Assembly (NCBI GenBank): GCA_028696755.1
Contig: JAQVGK010000165.1
Span: 1 to 7,472 of the forward strand
Direction of reading: 5' to 3'
Length of the DNA: 7,472 nucleotides
Source: Bacteroidales bacterium
GTDB lineage: Bacteria; Bacteroidota; Bacteroidia; Bacteroidales; ML635J-15
Made by a program: the position numbers and the translations under genes. Below, piece after piece: positions 1-5,213 of this stretch. Numbering within the stretch: the stretch's first letter is position 1; every line of letters begins with the position of its first letter. The notes under the pieces were generated by a model. That model did not search any database and was not told the DNA's origin. It was given only the letters and a program-made list of their open reading frames with translations.

Positions 1-191
1 GGTCCGCACCAGCTTGCCCAGAAGTCTATAAGGACAACCTGACCGCGCAATGATGAAAGTGCAATACTGTCGCCATCAGGATTTGGAAGTTTAATTTCTG
101 GAGCGATATCTCCGATTTCGGTTCCTGTTTTCTGTGCAAAAGTTGAAAGAGTAATTGCTGTCACAAAGAAGAATAGAAGGATTTTTTTCAT
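1..191 (-). CDS. Secreted TlpA/ResA-like thiol-disulfide oxidoreductase, N-terminal fragment
   Basis: The first 63 residues are visible; the rest lies beyond the left edge. Residues 1-19 are a signal peptide (two Lys after Met, a run of Leu/Phe, then S-T-F-A before Q20); there is no lipobox Cys, so a soluble periplasmic protein is expected rather than a lipoprotein. After it come E-I-G-D-I-A-P-E-I and a D-G-D-S-I-A-L-S-S-L-R-G stretch typical of AhpC/TSA-Redoxin folds, then V-L-I-D-F-W-A-S-W-C-G, the start of a thioredoxin-type active site. C62 would be the nucleophilic Cys; the second Cys of the expected CxxC is cut off. By family, the protein would reduce or exchange disulfides in the periplasm. 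The gene starts 36 bases after the murA stop on the same strand with no promoter-like sequence between, so co-transcription with murA is likely. The family call is firm; the substrate is unknown. Confidence 0.88.
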   Translation of the reverse strand, partial: MKKILLFFFVTAITLSTFAQKTGTEIGDIAPEIKLPNPDGDSIALSSLRGQVVLIDFWASWCG

Positions 192-227
192 TTTTATAGC
201 TGTTTGTAGTTTATATTATTTCGAAGT

Positions 228-1538
228 TTAGTAATTTATGCGTTCTATTTTAGCACCAAGCTTATTTAATCTGATGTCGATATTCTCGTAACCACGATCG
301 ATTTGCTCAATATTGTGAATAATGCTAGTGCCATCTGCCGACATTGCAGCAATTAACAAAGCCATCCCAGCACGAATATCTGGAGAGTTCATTGTTGTGG
401 CTCTAAGTCTAAATGCTTTATCGAGTCCGATTACTGTTGCTCGGTGCGGATCACAAAGAATTATTTGTGCGCCCATGTCGATAAGCTTATCAACGAAGAA
501 CAAGCGACTCTCGAACATTTTTTGGTGAATCAAAACACTTCCTTTCGCTTGAGTGGCAACCACAAGGAAGACACTTAGCAAGTCGGGGGTTAGTCCCGGC
601 CAAATTGCATCGGCAATGGTCATAATAGAACCATCGATAAAACTTTCAATTTGATAGTTTTCTTGTGCAGGGATATAAATGTCATCGTTAATGTGCTCGA
701 TTTTAATTCCTAGTTTGCGAAACGAATCGGGAATAATTCCGAGCATATCGTAACGCACATTTTTAATTGTGAGTTCCGAGCCAGTCATGGCAGCCATTCC
801 AATAAAACTGCCGATTTCGATCATATCAGGAAGTACAGTATGAGTTGCTCCGCCAAGCTTTTCGACACCTGTGATTTTTAGCAGATTTGAACCGATTCCA
901 GCGATTTTTGCACCCATATTATTCAATAGTGTGCAAAGTTGTTGAACATAAGGTTCGCAGGCAGCGTTGTAGATTGTTGTTTCTCCCTGTGCCATTACTG
1001 CCGCCATAATAATATTTGCAGTACCTGTTACAGAAGCTTCTTCGAGGTGAATATACGTTCCTTTTAGGTCGTGTCCGTTAAGAGTATAAAAACTTTCTTT
1101 AAAATCGAAATCGAACTCAGCACCTAGTTTTTTAAATCCGATAAAGTGAGTATCAAGGCGACGGCGACCAATTTTATCACCACCAGGTTTTGGCATACAT
1201 ACGCTACCAAATCTGGCAAGTAGAGGTCCTAGAATCATGACCGAACCACGAAGCGCTGCACCATCGTTGCGATAAGTGTCAGATTTTAGATAATCAAGAT
1301 TTAGGTCAGCAGCCTGAAAGGTAAATGTACCTTTTCCCTGTTTTGTAATTTCAACACCAAGCGAGCCAAGCAAATCAATAAGTTTGTTTACGTCTCTAAT
1401 GTCGGGGATATTACTGATTTTAACTTTATCTTCGGTGAGCAAAACCGCACAAAGCACTTGTAATGCTTCGTTTTTTGCTCCCTGTGGAGTTATTTCTCCG
1501 TTTAGTTTAAAGCCGCCGGTAATTTTGAAAGTACTCAT
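228..1538 (-). CDS. murA: UDP-N-acetylglucosamine 1-carboxyvinyltransferase (MurA), Asp-type active site
   Basis: MurA transfers the enolpyruvyl group of phosphoenolpyruvate to UDP-GlcNAc, the first committed step of peptidoglycan synthesis in the cytoplasm. At 436 residues it has the usual family length and covers both halves of the EPSP-synthase-like inside-out barrel. K22-N23 match the conserved substrate-binding Lys-Asn of E. coli MurA; L-G-P-L-L-A-R-F-G (103-111) precedes the active-site loop; D319 in W-P-G-L-T-P-D corresponds to the catalytic Asp305; R389 and the I-D-R-G-Y-E motif (413-418) mark the C-terminal end. The loop reads P-K-P-G-G-D-K-I-G-R-R-R, so D121 (codon 1176-1178) stands where most MurA enzymes have the PEP- and fosfomycin-reactive Cys115. 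Asp at this site is known from Mycobacterium tuberculosis and Chlamydia MurA and gives active, fosfomycin-insensitive enzymes. The gene begins 5 bases after the DUF4290 stop, so it is almost surely translated from the same mRNA. Product call is very secure. Confidence 0.97.
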   Translation of the reverse strand: MSTFKITGGFKLNGEITPQGAKNEALQVLCAVLLTEDKVKISNIPDIRDVNKLIDLLGSLGVEITKQGKGTFTFQAADLNLDYLKSDTYRNDGAALRGSVMILGPLLARFGSVCMPKPGGDKIGRRRLDTHFIGFKKLGAEFDFDFKESFYTLNGHDLKGTYIHLEEASVTGTANIIMAAVMAQGETTIYNAACEPYVQQLCTLLNNMGAKIAGIGSNLLKITGVEKLGGATHTVLPDMIEIGSFIGMAAMTGSELTIKNVRYDMLGIIPDSFRKLGIKIEHINDDIYIPAQENYQIESFIDGSIMTIADAIWPGLTPDLLSVFLVVATQAKGSVLIHQKMFESRLFFVDKLIDMGAQIILCDPHRATVIGLDKAFRLRATTMNSPDIRAGMALLIAAMSADGTSIIHNIEQIDRGYENIDIRLNKLGAKIERINY

Positions 1539-1543
1539 AACAA

Positions 1544-2155
1544 TTATCTTTTCTTAAATTGTTTTTTTCGTGGTAGATTTTTGTTTTGCATTTGAACAGG
1601 AGGAGCCAAGACGTCTCTAAAATCGCCTAATTTTAGATTTTCTGGGATATGAACTTCGCCACGAGTAATTATTTCTAATTCTTTGAAAATAATTTCGTCG
1701 GTGATGTTTTCTTTTTTCCACGACATATACGAGCGTTTCATGTGATTAGCCATCATCTCAATAAGAGCATTCTTTTTGTCGTCATCCTCTATTTCGTTTA
1801 TTCTTTTAAGAATACCTTCGATAAATTTGCCGTAATGCCTAAATCTAAATCTGTTGTCGGAATAAGGGAGTTTTTGCGGTTTTTCGCTTAATAATTGCAT
1901 ATCTGGCAATGGGTACGGCCATTCGATATCAAGTTTAAAGTCGGACATTATAGCGAGGTGATCCCACAGTTTGTGTTTAAAATCTGCAACATCGCGCAAA
2001 TGTGGATTCATATTTCCCATTATAGCGATTAGTGAATGAGCGGCTTTAGTTCTCTCTGCTCTGTCTTCAATTGTGCAGCAAAAGTCAATCATTTGTTGAA
2101 TTGTTCTTCCGTATTCGGGTAGTTTTAGCTGCGGTCTTTGTGTATTATAATCCAT
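1544..2155 (-). CDS. DUF4290 family protein, unknown function, upstream of murA
   Basis: This 203-residue protein matches the DUF4290 family, which I know as a Bacteroidota protein of unknown function. Recognisable blocks are L-P-E-Y-G-R-T-I-Q-Q-M (12-22), I-E-D-R-A-E-R-T-K-A-A (29-39), and the highly conserved stretch 58-82 with D-F-K-H-K-L-W-D-H-L-A-I-M and D-I-E-W-P-Y-P. There is no signal peptide or membrane segment, so it should be cytoplasmic. It appears mainly helical, with acidic E-D-D-D-K-K near 123-128 and a strongly basic tail (residues 192-203, seven Lys/Arg in twelve) that could touch nucleic acid or acidic membrane lipid; that is inference. Start ATG at 2155 is preceded by an A-rich leader (AAAAAGAAAATTTT) and a strong Bacteroidota-type promoter. 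It ends only 5 bases before murA, so its role may tie to cell-envelope synthesis, though nothing in the sequence shows a reaction. Confidence 0.93.
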   Translation of the reverse strand: MDYNTQRPQLKLPEYGRTIQQMIDFCCTIEDRAERTKAAHSLIAIMGNMNPHLRDVADFKHKLWDHLAIMSDFKLDIEWPYPLPDMQLLSEKPQKLPYSDNRFRFRHYGKFIEGILKRINEIEDDDKKNALIEMMANHMKRSYMSWKKENITDEIIFKELEIITRGEVHIPENLKLGDFRDVLAPPVQMQNKNLPRKKQFKKR

Positions 2156-2170
2156 AAAATTTTCTTTTTA

Positions 2171-2201
2171 CAAAACTAATCTTAATTCGTTTAACGACAA
2201 A
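2171..2201 (-). promoter_or_regulatory. Bacteroidota-type promoter for the DUF4290-murA operon
   Basis: Reading the minus strand, TTTG (2201-2198) is followed after exactly 19 bases by TAGTTTTG (2178-2171). This fits the Bacteroidota housekeeping sigma consensus, TTTG around -33 and TAnnTTTG around -7, at every fixed position and with the usual spacing. Transcription would begin near 2164-2168, leaving a leader of only about 10-15 bases before the DUF4290 ATG at 2155. The placement means DUF4290, murA and probably the thioredoxin gene can be expressed independently of the helicase upstream. Not tested; the match is read directly from the sequence. Confidence 0.75.
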
Positions 2202-2212
2202 CATAGTCGTTA
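2192..2212. repeat. Short inverted repeat at the helicase stop codon
   Basis: TAACGAC (2192-2198) and GTCGTTA (2206-2212) form a perfect 7-base-pair stem with a 7-base loop. On the minus strand the stem begins exactly at the TAA stop of the helicase gene (2212-2210). It is followed there by AAACGAATTAAG rather than a U-tract, so it is not a good intrinsic terminator. Most of the TTTG element of the DUF4290 promoter falls in the loop. It could be a modest 3'-end stabiliser, an operator, or chance in AT-rich DNA. Confidence 0.4.
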
Positions 2213-4537
2213 TAATATTTCGAGTTTGGCAAATTTAAGCAAAAGAGTCTTTGTTTCGCCACTATCGAATAAAATAATTGCTTTAGCATCTCCGCCGTTT
2301 TGCGAAATCTCGGTAATAAGTCCAGCGCCAAAATTCTTATGTTTAACTCTCATACCAGCAGAGTAATCGCTAACAGATAAACTGGTTTCGGCTTGTGGTT
2401 CGACTTTTATTTTATCGATACTTACAAGTTTTCTTTCGCGTGGCGGCGTATATGGTTTTGGCTCGGGGGCCGATTTACTTACAAATGCTGGCTTTTCTTT
2501 TGTGCCAAAATCGGAATATTTTTTTCTCTCGCCAGAGAAATCGGGAACGTTATTTTGCGAAAATGCAGGCCACTCGATAAATTGTGGTCCAAGTTCCTTT
2601 AAAAAGCGGCTTGGTTCCATTGATGTCATGCTGCCAAATCGAAATCTGTTTACACAATAAAACAGAAAAAGATTTTCCATTGCTCTTGTAATAGCAACAT
2701 AGAACAATCGACGCTCTTCTTCAAGTTCGTTTTGCGACATTGCAGCCATTGCATTTGGAAAAAGATTTTCTTCGGTACCAACAACAAAAACATTTTTAAA
2801 CTCTAATCCTTTGGCTGAGTGGATAGTCATCAGACTTACTTTTTCCTTGGTTCCTTCTTCGTCTTCGGTTTCGATATCAGTTAGAATGGAGATATTTTCG
2901 AGATAATCAACAATAGAGGTACCCGAATGATGAGGATCATTTTTTCTGGTTTCGCAAAAATCCTTTACCCCATTTAAAAGCTCTTGAATATTCTCGTAAC
3001 GGCTCACACCTTCTGGTGTTTTGTCGCTGAAAAGATCATGATTAATGCCCGATTTATTAACCATCTCGGTCATAAAATCATAAGCGTTGATAAAATCAAT
3101 TTTATCGGTAAAACTTTGAATAAGTTGAGCAAAACCTGCTATTCTGGATTTTGTGCCGGCATTGATATCAACATTATAATTGTTGGGATTACTGATTATG
3201 TCCCATAATTGAATTCCAGAATCATTCGAGAAGTTGAGCAGTTTATCCACCGTGGTATTACCAATTTTACGAGATGGATAATTTATGATACGGCGAAATG
3301 CCTCAATATCGTTATGGTTCACCGAAAGTCGAATGTATGCTATTATGTCTTTTATTTCCTTTCGCTGATAAAACGAAAGTCCGCCAAAAACACGATATTG
3401 AATATTGTATTTTCGAAGTGCTTCTTCCATAATACGCGACTGTGAGTTGGTTCGGTACAGGATTGCAAAATCGGAGAAGTTGTAGTGGTTTTCGAGACAG
3501 AGGCGACTGATAGTTTCGGCAACTCCAATGCCTTCGAGTCCGTCAGTCATCGCTTTTTCTATTCTTATTTTGCTGCCTTCTTCTTTGTCGGAGAAAACCT
3601 TTTTGGGAATCTGCCTTGTGTTTTTTTCGATTAATGAATTTGCGGCATTAACAATATTCTGAGTACTTCGGTAGTTTTGCTCAAGTTTGTAAAGTTTATA
3701 GTCTTCGTAATCGTTTTTAAAATTTAATATATTCTGGATTTTTGCTCCTCGGAAAGAATAAATGCTTTGAGCATCATCGCCAACAACACAAAGTTTGCGG
3801 TGCATTTCCGACAATTTTTTTATAATCAGATATTGTGCAAAATTTGTATCCTGATACTCATCAACCAGAATGTAATCGAACATCTTGCGGTACTTCTCAA
3901 GAGTTTCGGGGCTTATTTTAAAAAGGATATTTGTGTAAAGCAACATGTCATCAAAATCCATCACATTCGACATCCTGCATCGTTGCGAATATTTAGTGAA
4001 AATTACGTGAAAATGCTCACGTCTTTCTTTTGCATCTTCGATTAGTATATCTTGATTTTTAGAATAAGCCTCGGCAGTCATTAAATTGTTTTTTGCAGCC
4101 GAGATTCTTGCTGCGACAGATTTTGGTTTATAGTATTCGTCGTTAAGATTAAGTTCTTTAATTAATGATTTTACAAGATTTAAAGAATCCGCTGAGTCGT
4201 AAATTGTGAAATTTTTTGTGAATCCGATTTTTTCAGCATCAATACGCAGCATTCTTCCAAATATTGAGTGAAAAGTACCCATCCAAATATTTCGTGAAGC
4301 ATTGTAGCCAAGAAGCTTGTCAATCCTCAGCTTCATTTCATCAGAAGCTTTATTCGTAAAGGTAAGGGCAAGAATTCGGTAAGGATTAACACCTATAGCA
4401 ATAAGATATGCAATCTTGTAAGTAAGTACACGCGTTTTTCCCGATCCCGCTCCTGCAACAACAAGCTGTGGTCCAAGTATATATTCTACTGCTTCTCTCT
4501 GGGCAGGATTTAATTCGTTTAATAATTTTTCTATCAC
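2210..4537 (-). CDS. uvrD: UvrD/PcrA/Rep-type superfamily 1A DNA helicase
   Basis: An ATP-driven 3'-to-5' DNA helicase and translocase of the UvrD/PcrA group, acting in nucleotide excision repair, replication-fork repair and clearing of stalled RNA polymerase. With a GTG start at 4537 it has 775 residues, close to the family norm. All SF1A motifs are intact: Q motif L-N-P-A-Q-R-E-A-V (9-17), Walker A A-G-A-G-S-G-K-T (28-35), Ia T-F-T-N-K-A (59-64), Walker B D-E-Y-Q-D-T (226-231), III G-D-D-A-Q-S-I-Y-S-F-R-G (253-264), IV Q-N-Y-R-S (287-291), V T-I-H-S-A-K-G-L-E-F (571-580), VI E-E-R-R-L-F-Y-V-A-I-T-R-A (607-619). A Pro/Lys-rich linker (about 660-715) leads to a C-terminal G-M-R-V-K-H-K-N-F-G-A-G module (728-775), the Tudor-like domain that binds RNA polymerase in PcrA. 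In-frame ATGs at 4699 and 4594 exist, but the added residues resemble no helicase N-terminus and overlap a promoter-like sequence. The symbol pcrA would be equally proper. Confidence 0.95.
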   Translation of the reverse strand: MIEKLLNELNPAQREAVEYILGPQLVVAGAGSGKTRVLTYKIAYLIAIGVNPYRILALTFTNKASDEMKLRIDKLLGYNASRNIWMGTFHSIFGRMLRIDAEKIGFTKNFTIYDSADSLNLVKSLIKELNLNDEYYKPKSVAARISAAKNNLMTAEAYSKNQDILIEDAKERREHFHVIFTKYSQRCRMSNVMDFDDMLLYTNILFKISPETLEKYRKMFDYILVDEYQDTNFAQYLIIKKLSEMHRKLCVVGDDAQSIYSFRGAKIQNILNFKNDYEDYKLYKLEQNYRSTQNIVNAANSLIEKNTRQIPKKVFSDKEEGSKIRIEKAMTDGLEGIGVAETISRLCLENHYNFSDFAILYRTNSQSRIMEEALRKYNIQYRVFGGLSFYQRKEIKDIIAYIRLSVNHNDIEAFRRIINYPSRKIGNTTVDKLLNFSNDSGIQLWDIISNPNNYNVDINAGTKSRIAGFAQLIQSFTDKIDFINAYDFMTEMVNKSGINHDLFSDKTPEGVSRYENIQELLNGVKDFCETRKNDPHHSGTSIVDYLENISILTDIETEDEEGTKEKVSLMTIHSAKGLEFKNVFVVGTEENLFPNAMAAMSQNELEEERRLFYVAITRAMENLFLFYCVNRFRFGSMTSMEPSRFLKELGPQFIEWPAFSQNNVPDFSGERKKYSDFGTKEKPAFVSKSAPEPKPYTPPRERKLVSIDKIKVEPQAETSLSVSDYSAGMRVKHKNFGAGLITEISQNGGDAKAIILFDSGETKTLLLKFAKLEIL

Positions 4538-4551
4538 AAAACTTTTTTTTA

Positions 4552-4582
4552 CAAAAATACAATTACATGTTAAGTGTTCAAT
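4552..4582 (-). promoter_or_regulatory. Bacteroidota-type promoter for the helicase gene
   Basis: On the minus strand ATTG (4582-4579) is followed after 19 bases by TATTTTTG (4559-4552). The -7 element matches TAnnTTTG at every fixed base and the upstream element keeps the TTG core. Transcription would start near 4545-4549, inside an A-rich run, about 8-12 bases ahead of the GTG at 4537. This is the main reason, along with family alignment, for choosing GTG over the upstream ATG codons, both of which would lie before the predicted transcription start. Confidence 0.65.
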
Positions 4583-4653
4583 TAAAGATTTCATTATTTT
4601 ATTAACGCATTGTGAAAAAGTTTTCGAATCTGTTAAATTGTTAATAAAATTGC

Positions 4654-4661
4654 TAAATTTG
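4654..4661 (+). promoter_or_regulatory. Weak candidate -7 element for the plus-strand surface-protein genes
   Basis: TAAATTTG matches the Bacteroidota -7 consensus TAnnTTTG, but no proper upstream partner is present: the best is TCTG at 4629-4632 with a 21-base spacer. If used, the leader to the ATG at 4765 would be about 95 bases and AT-rich. Nearer the gene, TAGTTTAA (4734-4741) is a poorer alternative. The remainder of the 227-base divergent region (4538-4764) shows only A and T runs. Confidence 0.25.
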
Positions 4662-4764
4662 CAATCGAAAAAAAAAATCAATATTTTTTCTAAACACATA
4701 CAACGTTTTTTTTAAATATATTGTCATTGAAGTAGTTTAATAAAAATCATTTAAAATCCTTAAT

Positions 4765-5205
4765 ATGAAAACTAAAAAATTCTATGTTTTTATTACTTTC
4801 ATGCTTGGAGTTACTTATTGTTTCGCACAAAACGCAAATGATAAACTTCTCGTAAAGTACAGTGATCAAGCTATTACTGACATGAAAGTTCAAGATCCTG
4901 AAGGCTACAATTTTCTGGAATATTTTGTTTCGGAAGCATGTTATGTAATTGATATGCCCGAAAAGCGTATTGATTTTACCGAACTTCAGAGAATAGATCC
5001 TTTAACTGGTGAATTATCAGCGAATCAGGAAATTACTGAAGAAGATTTGGACAATTTTAATCCGCTGGAGTATAATATCGAGTATCTGACTGACCAGAGT
5101 AGATATTATGCTGCTGGAAATACAGGTAAAATTGTAGTTGTTCCATCGTACTATACGATAAAGAATGCTGCTGAGAACAAAGAAAGAGTTAGTAAACTTA
5201 AATAA
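4765..5205 (+). CDS. Small secreted protein of unknown function, paired with the large surface protein
   Basis: I do not recognise this 146-residue protein. Residues 1-21 are a clear signal peptide (K-T-K-K, hydrophobic core, T-Y-C-F-A before Q22), giving an exported mature protein of about 125 residues. The mature part is acidic (notably E-I-T-E-E-D-L-D around 89-96), has a single Cys (C59), and near its end a G-K-I-V-V-V-P-S-Y-Y-T-I strand (121-132) followed by a basic tail V-S-K-L-K. No membrane segment, catalytic motif or repeat is visible, and the end is too short and charged to be an obvious type IX sorting domain. Its stop lies 8 bases before the start of the next gene, so the two are surely co-transcribed; it may be an accessory, chaperone or surface partner of that protein, which is inference only. 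Confidence 0.88.
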   Translation: MKTKKFYVFITFMLGVTYCFAQNANDKLLVKYSDQAITDMKVQDPEGYNFLEYFVSEACYVIDMPEKRIDFTELQRIDPLTGELSANQEITEEDLDNFNPLEYNIEYLTDQSRYYAAGNTGKIVVVPSYYTIKNAAENKERVSKLK

Positions 5206-5213
5206 ACAGACAT

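Noticed and set aside
322..528. Plus-strand open frame of 68 codons inside murA.
   Set aside because: It is the reverse-strand shadow of a well-conserved murA, with no separate promoter and no recognisable protein features.
2192..2212. The inverted repeat as an intrinsic terminator of the helicase gene.
   Set aside because: The stem is only 7 bp with two G/C-rich steps, and no T-run follows on the minus strand; listed as a repeat instead.
2393..4045. Several plus-strand open frames of 61-92 codons inside the helicase gene.
   Set aside because: They lie opposite intact helicase motifs, have unlikely composition (rich in Phe, Ile, Cys, Trp) and no spacing or start context suggesting genes.
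4667..4690. A-run and T-run pair (GAAAAAA and TTTTTTC) as a bidirectional terminator or structured leader.
   Set aside because: The stem is almost purely A-T, has no G/C base to stabilise it, and similar runs are expected by chance in this AT-rich spacer.
4538..4699. N-terminal extension of the helicase from ATG 4699 or ATG 4594.
   Set aside because: The extra residues match no helicase N-terminus, are low in complexity, and cover a promoter-like sequence; GTG 4537 fits family length and motif spacing.
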